From positions 1,430,546 to 1,494,545 of the forward strand of contig NZ_CP032157.1 in NCBI RefSeq assembly GCF_003555545.1: a DNA stretch of 64,000 nt. Direction: 5' to 3'. Source of the DNA: Paraflavitalea soli. GTDB lineage: Bacteria > Bacteroidota > Bacteroidia > Chitinophagales > Chitinophagaceae. A model generated the notes under the pieces. It was not told where the DNA came from, did no database searches, and was given only the letters and a program-made list of their open reading frames with translations. Both the position numbers and the translations under genes were made by a program. Below, one piece after another: positions 46,275-56,806 of this stretch (positions are counted from its first letter, which is position 1; each line of letters begins with the position of its first letter).

Positions 46275-49200
46275 ATGAAAAAGCGCCTGCCTTTGTTCAA
46301 TACTTCCCATATTGTAACATGCTCATTTCTTTCCTTTATACTCCTGTTATCTACTATTCAACTTCATGCTACGGACTTCTTTGTGACTAATGGTAACAAT
46401 GCCGGAGCAGGCTCCCTGAGGCAGGCCATCACTGATGCCAACGCCAATGCATCGGTACCACATAACATCACTTTTACCGTGTCGGGGGTGATCAATATTA
46501 CCAGCTCCCTGCCCACCATTACCCGGCAGGTGACCATTGATGGGGGAAGTCCCGGCACTGTAACCATCAGCGGGCCGGGTGGCAATAACCTCATCGCGCT
46601 GTTTGTGCTGGGCACAGGGTCGGGCGGCAGTACCATCCGCAACCTCACCATGCGCAATACCGGCCTGGAACCCATCCGGCTGGCGGTGGCGCTGAACAAT
46701 ATTACCATCGAAAACATGGTGCTTACGCAAACCGGTGTACACTATATGAACCGTGGTATCCTGGCCAATGCCGCCGTGACCGGTCTTACCATTAAGAATG
46801 TGACCATTACCGGGCTGGAAGATAAAATGCAGGGCATTTACCTGAATGGCAATGCCACCAATGTAATGATCGACGGGTACAAGCTATCCGGCGGTGGCGG
46901 CTCCAGTGCTGCCGGGATACATGTGCAGGGGGTAGCCAATGGCCTTACCCTTAAGAACAGTATCATCGACCTGGATGATCCCGCTACCAATGATGATGGC
47001 GATTTTGGGATCTTCTTTGCGACCACAGCCAATAATATTACGATCGACAGTTCCGTCTTCCGCGACAATGAACGATATGGCGTGTATTGCGGCGCCACAG
47101 TCAACAACTTTACTATCAAAAACTCCACCTTCGACAACCTCGACGGCTGGACCAGGAACTGCTTTGTCTATTTCAATAATAATACTACCAATCTTACGGT
47201 TGATAAGAATATATTCAATGCCAAATACCGAACGGGTACAGATGATGGGGACTATGGTCTCTGGATGAGAGGAGGTGCCAATCAAACGGTTAATATCCTC
47301 AATAACCAGTTTATTGATATTGATACGATGGGCATTTTCGTGGGCAATGACCCACTTACCCAGAATCACGACAATATATTGATCAAGGGAAATACCTTTA
47401 CCCGCAATGGTAATGGTTATGTTGTTTCGGGTGGTATTACCATCCTGGCAAGGAATACCACGTCCGATGGCGGGCCGGTGCTCATTACCGAAAATACTTT
47501 CTCCGATAATAATGGCGTATCCATTATGGTGCGTCCGGGCAATACAACCTCCTACGTGCTGCCCAACTTTACCATCAGCAAGAATGTCATTTACAATACG
47601 AAGTCGACGAATGGTACTGTACGCGCACAATATGTGGACAAGGTCATCATAACGCAGAACAGTATTTACAATAACCAGGCATTGGGTATCGAGTTGATTG
47701 CCGGGGGCAATTGCGGCTATGAAGGCGTCACCTATACGCCACAGATACTTTCCTCGGTAGAGACCGGTGCAGGCATCTATACTGTTACTGTTAAAATGCC
47801 TGCGATCTGCGGATCGGGCAATTGTTCGCTGGAATTGTTTTCCAACGAAGCCGGCATTAAAGGGGTAGGGGGACAGCATTATGTAACCACCCTCACGGGC
47901 CTGGGCTCGGGCAACCGGGTACTCACCGGCATTACCGGCAGTTTCCCGGAGATCACCGCAGCGCCCTATGGCACCTGGTCGGCCACGTTAAGAGTTAATA
48001 ACAACTGTGGCACTTCAGAGTTTAGCAATAAGAAAGCCATCAAGGCCAATGGCCCGGCCGGCATCAGCAATGGTATTGCGGTATGGTTGCGCGGTGACGA
48101 TCTTTCAGTGGCCAATGCAGAGCCCACGGCCAGCGGACAGGTGATCACGGGCTGGGAAGAGTTCAGCGGCGGGGGCGGCCCTTCTGCCACCACCGTCATC
48201 AATAATCCGCTCACCAAACTGAATGGCATCAACTTCAATCCTGTGGCCGATATGGATGGCGATGGGATCAGAGGGATACTCAGTGGCGCTCCTTCCTGGA
48301 TCACTACACCTACCACCACCAGCGTGGCCGTTTTTAATCCGTTCTCTATTTCTGCCAGCGGCGACCGTTTTTATTGTCTCTTTTCCCAGGCCGGTTCGGA
48401 TCATAATGTGAATACCGCACAGATCGAGTTTTACCGCACGGGCAATAATATCAATTCTTACAGGGGCAGTACCCTGCTCAATCCACCCATCACCGGCACC
48501 ACCGGGGTAAAAGCTTTTGACAGGCCCGGTGTGTTCTCTTCTGTCACCAGTGCCACCAACCACAGCTCCTATTACAATGGGGCCAATATGGGCAGTGGCA
48601 ATTACAGCAAAGGCAATTTTGCCATAAGCCAGTGGTTTGTAGGTGTAGGATGGAATACGACCAATGGATGGCAGAACGGGGCCGAGACAGATTTTGCGGA
48701 AGTGTTTACCTACAACCGTGTGCTTACGGCCATTGAACTACAGAAAGTACAATCCTATATGGCGCTCAAATACGGTATAGCCATGAAACAAAATTATGTA
48801 TTGAGCGATGGTACCCAGGTATGGGATGTTGTGGCCAATGCAGCTTACAGCAAAGAGATAGCAGCCCTGGTGCGCGACAATGTATCCGTATTGCACCAGA
48901 AACAGGCAAAAGCCTTCCAGGCCGATGAAGTGATCAGTATTGCCGTTGGCGATGAACTGGCGGCTACCAACAAAGACAATGAAGATTCAGTGGTCAACAA
49001 TAGGTCCGTATTTATGTGGGGCAATGACAGTGCTTCAACTGCCTATAGCCAGGCATTTACCGCCGGCACTTACAGCAGTAGCCGCATGGTCCGCAAATGG
49101 AAAGTGCAGAAAATAAACTGGGCCGACAAAGATATTACCATCAAAGTAACCGGCGCCAAGGATAATAATTACTTACTGATCAGTACCGATCCTGCTTTTG

Positions 49201-52200
49201 GTACCATCAGCCAGGAGTTGAAGTTTAATATCGATGGCACCATCACCGTGTCTACCGCCTTACTGGCCAATGGTGCTTACTTCACAATTGGCCGCCAGCA
49301 AAAAGCACCGGGCGGCGTATCGAACGGATTGGATGTGTGGACAAAAGCCGATGAGGGTGTTGTAAAGTCCGGTACCAATGCCATTAGCTGGGAAGATCAA
49401 AGCCCTTCCATGCGGCTTTGGACCAAGGTAAATGCCAACGCGCTGACCTGGGGCGGCATAGATATGAACTACAACCCGGCCATCCGCTTTCCGGGACCAG
49501 GCACGCCTGCCAACTATTTTACATTCACGCCCCAGTTCACGCCCACCTATACACAGGGAGAGATATTCTCTGTACAATCTTCTGCCATCAATAATGTGGA
49601 AGGTTTTCCCTGGCAACTGGGCGGCACCAGCGGCACTACCGTATTGTGGTACCGCCATACCTCTGATAATATGTACCTGCATTGGGGTACCAATGCCCGC
49701 AGGAACTTCTCCTATGCACCTAAGAATTTAGCATTGCCGGTTATCCTGAATGTGAACACTGCTGCTAATTCCTGGACCGCCTCGCTGGATGGAAAAGTGA
49801 TGAGCGGCCCCGCTGCCTATACCACCAGCTTTACCCAGCAAGGCACCAACAATGCCATTGGTGTAGCGTATGGTTCCTACTTCAATGGACCACTGTCGGA
49901 AGTGATCCAGTACAAACGTAAACTCACTGCTACCGAGCGCCAGCAGGTCAACAGTTATATGGCCATCCGCTATGGTATTACGCTTGACCAGACAACGCCC
50001 ACCAACTACCTCGCCAGCGATGGTATTACCACCATGTGGAAGGCTTCGGACAATGCCGGTTTCGTTTCCAATATTGCCGGTATCGGGCGCGATGAGATCG
50101 GGTCTTTGTACCAGAAACAAAGCCGAAGTATCAATACTGCCGCCAGCGGCAACCTGATCGCGGTGGCCGTAGGCGATGCCCTGGCTGCCAGCAATGCCGA
50201 CAACAGTGATACTATTCTCAATAACAGGTCATTCCTGGTATGGGGCGATAACAATGGCGCCACTACCTATACGACTAGTGTAACGGGTAATAATGTTACC
50301 CTCCGCATGCCCAGGGTTTGGAAAGCAGATAAAACCAATTGGGCCACCCGCAATGTGACGATCAAGCTGCACAGCAGTGTGGCCAATACCTACCTCCTCA
50401 TCAGTAACAGTGACCCAACCTTTGGTACTATTGATCAGGAGTTACTGATTAATCCGGATAGCACCATCACCATCAGTAGTGATCTGTTGCCTGATGGTGC
50501 TTATTTCACTTTCGGCAAGCAGATCGTGGGACCGGGTTATGTGAATGCCGGTGTACAGGTATGGCTGCGGGCCGATGATGGCGTATCTACCAATGATACC
50601 TGGTTCGATTACAGTGGTAATGATGCCGATGCTACACAGGCTGTGGTGGCCAATCAGCCAGCGCTTACTGCTGCAGCCAATAACTTCAACCCGGCTTACC
50701 GGTTGAATGGTACTACCCATTATATGGATGTGCCTTACAAAGCTGCTTTTAACGGCAACGTAACGGTGTATACGGTGCATACACAACCTGTGGCCAGTGG
50801 TTTCCGCACACCTGTCTCCAGCAGGAACTCTAGCGGCAGCGTATCCAAAGGATGGAACTATTACCGCAATGTAGGGGTACGCGAATTCTGGACAGGTACC
50901 AACGCTGCCGCCTGGTCTATTCAAACAGGTGGCGCCACTACGCTGAATGTACCTGAGATCATCGGGCTCGATGCTACCCTGGGAACAGGTAACGCCGTCA
51001 AGCATATTTATTCCAATGGTCAAACCGTGGGTACGGTTACCAACGGTACCTATATTACCAATACCACAGCGCCTTTGCGTATCGGAGCCATCAGCGATGG
51101 ACCTACTCTTTGGTGGAATGGCGACATCGCAGAGACCATCGTATACAACCGGGTACTGGCAGCCAATGAACGGGCTCATGTAGAAAGTTACCTGGCACTG
51201 AAATATGGCATTACCCTCAATCAAACGGTTGCTACAGATTACGTAGCCACTGATTGGGATGGAACCACCGGCACCAAAATATGGACTGCCGCCAAGAATG
51301 GTATTTACAATAAGAATATAGCCGGCATTGGCCGGGATGATAAGACCACTTTATTCCAAAAGCAATCCCGCTCAGCCAGTGATTCACTGATCACCGTAGC
51401 AGCAGGCGATGTGGTAGCTGCCAGCAATGCTGCTAATGCCGCCAACATTGATGACCTGTCCTTCTTTACCTGGGCCGACAATGGCGCCGCCGCCACCTTC
51501 TCAGTGGCAACGGTAGGCGTGGCCAATGCTACGGCACGTATGGCCCGTGTATGGAAAGTAGACCGTACCAACTGGTCCGACCAGGAGGTTACCTTTAAGG
51601 CTGTGCAGGGCGGCGACCGTTACCTGCTGGTACATGCTACCGACCCGGCCTTTGGCGCGGGAACAACGGAGTATGCTATTAATACCGCTACTGGCAGTGT
51701 GACCATCAATACGGCCAACCTGCCTGATGGCGCCTACTTTACATTGGCCACCAAAATTGTAGGACCAGCTTGTGTGAACAATGGTATTGCCGCCTGGCTA
51801 AGGGCCGACTATGCAGCTGCTGCGAATAGCTGGGTAGACTTCAGCGGCAACCAGGTCAATGCCACACAGGCCACAGTGGCCAATCAACCTGCCTTAGCGC
51901 CCGCTGCTCTTAATTACAACAATGCACTTACTTTCAATGGAACTACAGATTATCTGCAGATACCACAGGCTGCCATAGCCGGCAAATTCTCCTTTGGTAA
52001 TGCTGCCAGAACTATAATAGGGGTAGGTATAAGTGCTACTACAGCCGATCAGCTGCTGTTTAGCTATGGTTCATTCGTTACCAACCAGGCTTCGGGCATC
52101 AGGGCCAGCGGCGGCCGGCCGATCTTTGAAGGTTCTGGTGCAGCCAATGGCGTGGTAGGAGCAGTCAATGCATACCCGGCCAATAAAGTGGGCATCATCT

Positions 52201-55200
52201 CCGGCCGCTATGTGGGTGGCGCAGGGAGTGCCGCATCCATTTTTACCAATAGCACCACAGCCAGTGCTACAGGAGCTATGAGCTGGGCTACCACCATCTC
52301 TTCAGAAGGGGCACAGATCGGTAAATATGTAGGAGAGAACCGCTGGTGGAATGGTAATATCGGAGAAGTGATCGTATACAACAGGAACCTTACCGATGCA
52401 GAATTCCAGCGGGTGAGCTCTTACCTCGCCCTCAAATATGGTATTACCCTCAGCCAAACGGTGGCTACTGATTATATCGCCAGCGATGGCGCCACAAAAA
52501 TGTGGAGTGCTGCCGATAATACCATCTACAATCGCCGTATTACAGGTATTGGCCGCGATGACTGTACCGAGCTGTACCAGAAACAAAGCTTAAGTGTAGA
52601 TACGGGTATTGTGGCGGTAGCCATCGGCGATGCCGTGGCAGCCTCCAACCCCGACAATGCAGCTACCATCGACAATGATAACGCCTGGTTTGTATTTGCC
52701 GATGATGGCGCTGCTATCCTGTACAATACCACCATCAGCGGCCTGGACAATCTTACGGCACGCATGGCGCGTACCTGGAAGGTAGACAAGACCAATTGGG
52801 CCGATGCAGGTGTGACCTTTAAGCTCACCGGCGGCAATGAAAAGATATACATGGTGGTAAGCGCTGATGCTACCTTTGACGGCGCCGATGTATCCTATCA
52901 GCTGGATACCGATGGTAATGTGACCATCCCCAGCGTGGAGATACCCGATGGCGCTTACTTTACTTTTGCCAAAGAGCTCAATGGACCGGGTTTTGTAAAC
53001 CTGGGCGTACAATTCTGGCTGCGGGCAGATGATAATGTATCAACAATTGATAACTGGCTCGACTATAGTGGTAATGACAACCATGCCACACAGGCTACTG
53101 CAGCCAATCAATCAGTATTTACACCGAATGCAGTCAACTACAATCCTGCTTTTGACTTTGATGGCACCAGTGATTATATGGATTTTGCGACCAATGCAGG
53201 TATCAGCGGCACCAACCTCTTCACCGTGGTGAGTGCCCAGGTAAGGAATTCCGTAGGTACCGGTGATGGGATATTGTCCACGCAGGGTACAGCTACCAAT
53301 GGTTTCCTGCATTATTATACAGCTGCTAATAAATACGCTGTGGGAAGTTCGGGTGTTGGTGCTGTGTCCGGTACAGGCACCTATGCAACCGCCAATATTC
53401 CTTATTTCAATACGACCACCCGCTCGGCAGGCAATCTGTTCAGCCTGTACACCAATGGTAGTGCAGACGGTACAGGTACACAGGCTTACAATTTTCTGAG
53501 TAGCAACCTGCGCCTGGGTAACCGGGATGTGACTGCCGATATAGCTTTCGACGGACCTATCAATGAAGTGGCTGTGTTCAACCGGGCTTTGTCGGCCACA
53601 GAACTGCGCCAGGTGCATTCCTATATGGCGCTGAAGTATGGTATTACTATGGCTGGTGATTATATCGCTACGGATGGTACGACCACCTATTGGACAGCCG
53701 CCAATAATACCGGCTATCTCAATAATATTACAGGTATAGGCCGTGATGATAATACTGCTTTGTACCAAAAGCAAAGCCGCAGTGTCAATACAGCTGCCAA
53801 TGGTAATATGGTAGTAATAGGAGTGGGGGAAATAGCCGCCACTAATAAAGACAATACCGGCACTTTTGCCGATGACCTGAGTTACCTGGTATGGGGGGAT
53901 AATGGCCTCACTGGTACCCAGGCTACCGAATACCCTGCATTGCTTGATCCCGGCGCCTGCAGCAAGATCACCCGCCTGCAAAGGGAATGGAAAGTACAGG
54001 AAACAGGTGATGCAGGTGATGTGCAATTACAGTTATACCTGACTGGCCTGGTGCCCACCAGCACTTCCAAGAGTGATATCAAATTGCTGATCGATGATGA
54101 CGGCGATTTTGGTAACGGTGGTACTACCGTAGCAGACGCCAGCGCTTATGACGAGGCTACCCAGGTGGTGCGTTTTGACAATATCAATTTTGTTACCGGT
54201 CAATATTTCACCCTGGTAACCGATCTTACCAACCAGGCGCCCGGCGGTGTGATCACCAATCTCTATACCTGGTACAGGGCCGATAAGGGCGTGACTGCAG
54301 CAGCAGGTGTAAGCCTGTGGGCCGATCAAAGCGCCACGCCAAAGAATGTTTCAGGCGCTGCCGGTGCACAACCTTTATACAATACCGCCACTAACCTTAT
54401 CAACTTCAACCCCAATCTTGGTTTTGATGGCGTCAATGATGTGCTGAACGCCACAGGTATCAGCCATTCGGCTGCCGCTAATGGAGAAGACTTCTTCGCG
54501 GTAGTATTACCCAATGCTGTGGCTGGCTTCCATGATATTATAGGATTAGGTACATTGTCAAGTACAAATACGGCTACTGAGTTCCGGTTCAATACCAATC
54601 GCCTAGAGCATTTGTCCAATAATGGTACAGCGCTGTCCATTACCAATCCCGCTGCTACAAACGGATTGGTACAACTGGCCAACGGATCCCGCAGCAATGC
54701 AGGCGCAGCCAGCCTGCTGCTCAATGGTGCTACAGTGGCTGCTGGTACCATCAATCAATATCCTGCTGCGGACTATCTGAATATAGGTGCAAGAAGGGCA
54801 TCGGCAGCCAATAGCTTCTTCTTCAACGGACGGATAGCCGAGGTGGCCATCTACAACAGGCAGCTGAATCTCTCCGAGCGTCAGCAGGTAGCCAGTTACC
54901 TGGCTATTAAGTATGGTATTACCCTGCCTCATAATTATGTAGATCCCGCCGGAAACATTGTTTGGGACGCAACAGTCAATACAGGCTATGGTTTCAACAT
55001 CACCGGCATCGGCCGTGATGATTGCAACGGGTTGCACCAGAAACAATCGAAGAGTGTCAATGCCACCGAAGCATTGGTGACCCTGGGCAACTATGTAGGC
55101 ATTGCTGCTACTAATGCTGCCAATGCCAATAACATGGACAATGCCACTGCCTTATTGCTGGGTGATAACAATGCCAACAGAACAGCCTGGACGGCCACCG

Positions 55201-56657
55201 GCGCGCCTTTGAACAGGGAACGCCTGGCCCGTACCTGGAAAGTACAGGAAACAGGTAATATCGGCACAGTGACCATACAGGTGCCTGCCAATAGCAGTGC
55301 AGCCGGTGTCAAACTGCCATTGGAAAAAGATGGCAGCGCCTACCTGCTCGTGAGCACTTCCGGCGATTTTGTGAACGATGTAACCGAAGTGCCTATGACA
55401 CTCAATGGTACAGATTGGGAAGCTACAGTTGATTTCACCACCGGTCAGTATTTCACGTTTGCTACCAATGATGCCTGCGTATCGTCTACGCCGTTGTTGA
55501 CTACCTATGGTGCACCATCCACCACCGCTACAGATGAGTGTTATGTAGATGGATGGATCTTGTTCAGAGATCCTGTCGACAATACCAGATATATAGCGGC
55601 TATATATGATCCTACAGGTCTCATAGACCGCTCGAAGATATCCGTGATGGTGGATGCTACTACGCCTTTTGCCGATCTGGGCGAAGCCAGCAGCACCCAG
55701 GCCGTACGCCTCATGCGTCGTATGTTGCAGGTTGATTGCGCCAGCTGTTACGATGCGGTTGCCAATCCTACACCCGGCTTCACCGTGCGGATGTTCTATG
55801 ATCCGGCTGAAAAGGGTGGTGCGGAAAATGTAGAGGCCAATAATATGGAAGCCCTTAAAACAGCCAATGGCATCACCGACCCCCATGTGTTCAAATGGTT
55901 CAAAGCAGCCGGCAAGTCAGTTAGTGATGTAGTATCCGGACTGTATCCGGGTGGTATTGCTGCCGGTGGTCAGGAATGGTTTGATGGCGGCCTGAGTACC
56001 GGGCAGGTGGCCGGTGTTGATTATGTGGATTTTGCTTCTGTAAACAGCTTCTCCACTTTTGGTGGCGTATGGTCGGTCAACCTGCTGAAAGTGCTGCCTG
56101 TTACCTGGGTCAATGTGCAGGCTATTCCTGCAGGCAACAATACCATTAAAGTGAAATGGGCTGTGGTGGCACAGATCAATAATGCCGGATTCACCGTGGA
56201 AAGAAGTCTGGATGGTATTCATTACCAGGCTGTGGCTTCTGTATCGCCGCAGGCAGATATTCCGGGTATGGCTTCTTATTATTCAGCAGATGATAATACC
56301 GTGGTGCCAGGTGTTACCTATTACTACCGCATCAGGCAAATGGACCTGGATGGAAGGGTAGGTTATTCCCGGATCGTGAGTGCGCAATTGAATGCGGGCA
56401 ACCTGCAATACCTGCGCATCAATCCCAATCCGGTAACTGGACCGCTTCGCTGGGAAGTGGTAGTGCCCAAGGCACAATCCCTACAGGTAAGTATCCTGGA
56501 TATGAAGGGTAGGGTACTGAAGGTTCAGCGCCTGCAGGCACAGTCGGGCAATAATGTATATACCATGGCGTCAGCAGGCTTTAGTCGCGGAGCTTACCTG
56601 CTGAAGGTTGTGGCCGAAGACGGAGCCGTGCATACAGAGAAGTTCATTGTACCGTAA
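46275..56657 (+). CDS. Giant multimodular T9SS-secreted surface protein (beta-helix + six LamG-like modules)
   Basis: A 3,460-residue protein. A signal peptide (residues about 12-32) is followed by a right-handed beta-helix domain to about residue 580. That domain opens with FFVTNGNNAGAGSLRQAITD and has many NITIDxSxF-type turns. Six tandem modules of about 410 residues follow, starting near residues 596, 1013, 1419, 1830, 2237 and 2655. Each has a LamG/ConA-like part (VQVWLRADDGVST), the block SYLALKYGITL, the block NIxGIGRDDxTxLYQKQSRS, and RMARxWKVDKTNW. The last 160 residues hold a fibronectin-like segment (NNAGFTVERSLDGIHYQAVA) and a type A T9SS sorting domain (LRINPNPVTGPLR, LDMKGRVLKVQ, GAYLLKVV). 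It should be exported through the outer membrane and anchored to or released from the surface. A role in adhesion or polysaccharide binding is inference. Confidence 0.9.
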   Translation: MKKRLPLFNTSHIVTCSFLSFILLLSTIQLHATDFFVTNGNNAGAGSLRQAITDANANASVPHNITFTVSGVINITSSLPTITRQVTIDGGSPGTVTISGPGGNNLIALFVLGTGSGGSTIRNLTMRNTGLEPIRLAVALNNITIENMVLTQTGVHYMNRGILANAAVTGLTIKNVTITGLEDKMQGIYLNGNATNVMIDGYKLSGGGGSSAAGIHVQGVANGLTLKNSIIDLDDPATNDDGDFGIFFATTANNITIDSSVFRDNERYGVYCGATVNNFTIKNSTFDNLDGWTRNCFVYFNNNTTNLTVDKNIFNAKYRTGTDDGDYGLWMRGGANQTVNILNNQFIDIDTMGIFVGNDPLTQNHDNILIKGNTFTRNGNGYVVSGGITILARNTTSDGGPVLITENTFSDNNGVSIMVRPGNTTSYVLPNFTISKNVIYNTKSTNGTVRAQYVDKVIITQNSIYNNQALGIELIAGGNCGYEGVTYTPQILSSVETGAGIYTVTVKMPAICGSGNCSLELFSNEAGIKGVGGQHYVTTLTGLGSGNRVLTGITGSFPEITAAPYGTWSATLRVNNNCGTSEFSNKKAIKANGPAGISNGIAVWLRGDDLSVANAEPTASGQVITGWEEFSGGGGPSATTVINNPLTKLNGINFNPVADMDGDGIRGILSGAPSWITTPTTTSVAVFNPFSISASGDRFYCLFSQAGSDHNVNTAQIEFYRTGNNINSYRGSTLLNPPITGTTGVKAFDRPGVFSSVTSATNHSSYYNGANMGSGNYSKGNFAISQWFVGVGWNTTNGWQNGAETDFAEVFTYNRVLTAIELQKVQSYMALKYGIAMKQNYVLSDGTQVWDVVANAAYSKEIAALVRDNVSVLHQKQAKAFQADEVISIAVGDELAATNKDNEDSVVNNRSVFMWGNDSASTAYSQAFTAGTYSSSRMVRKWKVQKINWADKDITIKVTGAKDNNYLLISTDPAFGTISQELKFNIDGTITVSTALLANGAYFTIGRQQKAPGGVSNGLDVWTKADEGVVKSGTNAISWEDQSPSMRLWTKVNANALTWGGIDMNYNPAIRFPGPGTPANYFTFTPQFTPTYTQGEIFSVQSSAINNVEGFPWQLGGTSGTTVLWYRHTSDNMYLHWGTNARRNFSYAPKNLALPVILNVNTAANSWTASLDGKVMSGPAAYTTSFTQQGTNNAIGVAYGSYFNGPLSEVIQYKRKLTATERQQVNSYMAIRYGITLDQTTPTNYLASDGITTMWKASDNAGFVSNIAGIGRDEIGSLYQKQSRSINTAASGNLIAVAVGDALAASNADNSDTILNNRSFLVWGDNNGATTYTTSVTGNNVTLRMPRVWKADKTNWATRNVTIKLHSSVANTYLLISNSDPTFGTIDQELLINPDSTITISSDLLPDGAYFTFGKQIVGPGYVNAGVQVWLRADDGVSTNDTWFDYSGNDADATQAVVANQPALTAAANNFNPAYRLNGTTHYMDVPYKAAFNGNVTVYTVHTQPVASGFRTPVSSRNSSGSVSKGWNYYRNVGVREFWTGTNAAAWSIQTGGATTLNVPEIIGLDATLGTGNAVKHIYSNGQTVGTVTNGTYITNTTAPLRIGAISDGPTLWWNGDIAETIVYNRVLAANERAHVESYLALKYGITLNQTVATDYVATDWDGTTGTKIWTAAKNGIYNKNIAGIGRDDKTTLFQKQSRSASDSLITVAAGDVVAASNAANAANIDDLSFFTWADNGAAATFSVATVGVANATARMARVWKVDRTNWSDQEVTFKAVQGGDRYLLVHATDPAFGAGTTEYAINTATGSVTINTANLPDGAYFTLATKIVGPACVNNGIAAWLRADYAAAANSWVDFSGNQVNATQATVANQPALAPAALNYNNALTFNGTTDYLQIPQAAIAGKFSFGNAARTIIGVGISATTADQLLFSYGSFVTNQASGIRASGGRPIFEGSGAANGVVGAVNAYPANKVGIISGRYVGGAGSAASIFTNSTTASATGAMSWATTISSEGAQIGKYVGENRWWNGNIGEVIVYNRNLTDAEFQRVSSYLALKYGITLSQTVATDYIASDGATKMWSAADNTIYNRRITGIGRDDCTELYQKQSLSVDTGIVAVAIGDAVAASNPDNAATIDNDNAWFVFADDGAAILYNTTISGLDNLTARMARTWKVDKTNWADAGVTFKLTGGNEKIYMVVSADATFDGADVSYQLDTDGNVTIPSVEIPDGAYFTFAKELNGPGFVNLGVQFWLRADDNVSTIDNWLDYSGNDNHATQATAANQSVFTPNAVNYNPAFDFDGTSDYMDFATNAGISGTNLFTVVSAQVRNSVGTGDGILSTQGTATNGFLHYYTAANKYAVGSSGVGAVSGTGTYATANIPYFNTTTRSAGNLFSLYTNGSADGTGTQAYNFLSSNLRLGNRDVTADIAFDGPINEVAVFNRALSATELRQVHSYMALKYGITMAGDYIATDGTTTYWTAANNTGYLNNITGIGRDDNTALYQKQSRSVNTAANGNMVVIGVGEIAATNKDNTGTFADDLSYLVWGDNGLTGTQATEYPALLDPGACSKITRLQREWKVQETGDAGDVQLQLYLTGLVPTSTSKSDIKLLIDDDGDFGNGGTTVADASAYDEATQVVRFDNINFVTGQYFTLVTDLTNQAPGGVITNLYTWYRADKGVTAAAGVSLWADQSATPKNVSGAAGAQPLYNTATNLINFNPNLGFDGVNDVLNATGISHSAAANGEDFFAVVLPNAVAGFHDIIGLGTLSSTNTATEFRFNTNRLEHLSNNGTALSITNPAATNGLVQLANGSRSNAGAASLLLNGATVAAGTINQYPAADYLNIGARRASAANSFFFNGRIAEVAIYNRQLNLSERQQVASYLAIKYGITLPHNYVDPAGNIVWDATVNTGYGFNITGIGRDDCNGLHQKQSKSVNATEALVTLGNYVGIAATNAANANNMDNATALLLGDNNANRTAWTATGAPLNRERLARTWKVQETGNIGTVTIQVPANSSAAGVKLPLEKDGSAYLLVSTSGDFVNDVTEVPMTLNGTDWEATVDFTTGQYFTFATNDACVSSTPLLTTYGAPSTTATDECYVDGWILFRDPVDNTRYIAAIYDPTGLIDRSKISVMVDATTPFADLGEASSTQAVRLMRRMLQVDCASCYDAVANPTPGFTVRMFYDPAEKGGAENVEANNMEALKTANGITDPHVFKWFKAAGKSVSDVVSGLYPGGIAAGGQEWFDGGLSTGQVAGVDYVDFASVNSFSTFGGVWSVNLLKVLPVTWVNVQAIPAGNNTIKVKWAVVAQINNAGFTVERSLDGIHYQAVASVSPQADIPGMASYYSADDNTVVPGVTYYYRIRQMDLDGRVGYSRIVSAQLNAGNLQYLRINPNPVTGPLRWEVVVPKAQSLQVSILDMKGRVLKVQRLQAQSGNNVYTMASAGFSRGAYLLKVVAEDGAVHTEKFIVP
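48060..55460 (+). repeat. Six tandem coding modules of about 1.22-1.25 kb within the giant gene
   Basis: Module starts are near 48060, 49312, 50529, 51763, 52984 and 54237. Spacing is 1.25, 1.22, 1.23, 1.22 and 1.25 kb. The modules share conserved protein blocks but have diverged clearly at DNA level. This points to ancient duplication rather than recent unequal crossing over. The first and sixth modules are the least typical (WLRGDD and WYRADKG in place of WLRADDG). Confidence 0.85.
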
Positions 56658-56659
56658 TA

Positions 56660-56805
56660 CAAGCGGCGAGCTATGAGCTGCGAGCTGTGGGTTTTGAGCG
56701 GCAAGCTGCGGGCAATTGGCCTGCGGTTTGCCGCTTTTTAGTTCGTTGAAATTATCGAAGCAAAAGTTCCTGGCTCGTAGCTCGAGGCTCGCAGCTGGCT
56801 TGCTG
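56660..56805. repeat. Low-complexity inverted-repeat region of AGCTGCGAGC-type units
   Basis: Between the giant gene and the LacI gene, units such as GAGCTGCGAGCTG (56674-56688 region) recur in inverted form as GGCTCGCAGCTGG (56786-56798 region). Units of this kind are typical dispersed repeats in some Bacteroidota. The region contains the terminator at 56697-56739 and no gene. Confidence 0.5.
56697..56739 (+). terminator. Intrinsic terminator of the giant surface protein gene
   Basis: AGCGGCAA pairs with TTGCCGCT and is followed by a run of five Ts ending at 56739. Further pairing is possible inside (CTGCGGGC near 56706 with GGCCTGCGG near 56718 is weak). It lies 40 nt after the stop codon. 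Confidence 0.65.
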
Positions 56806-56806
56806 C

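Noticed and set aside
46884-47879. 331-codon minus-strand open frame
   Set aside because: It is antisense to the beta-helix domain of the giant gene; repetitive coding sequence often leaves long antisense frames open.
48060-55460. CRISPR-like or satellite array
   Set aside because: The repeats are 1.2-kb coding modules with conserved protein blocks, not short identical repeats with spacers.
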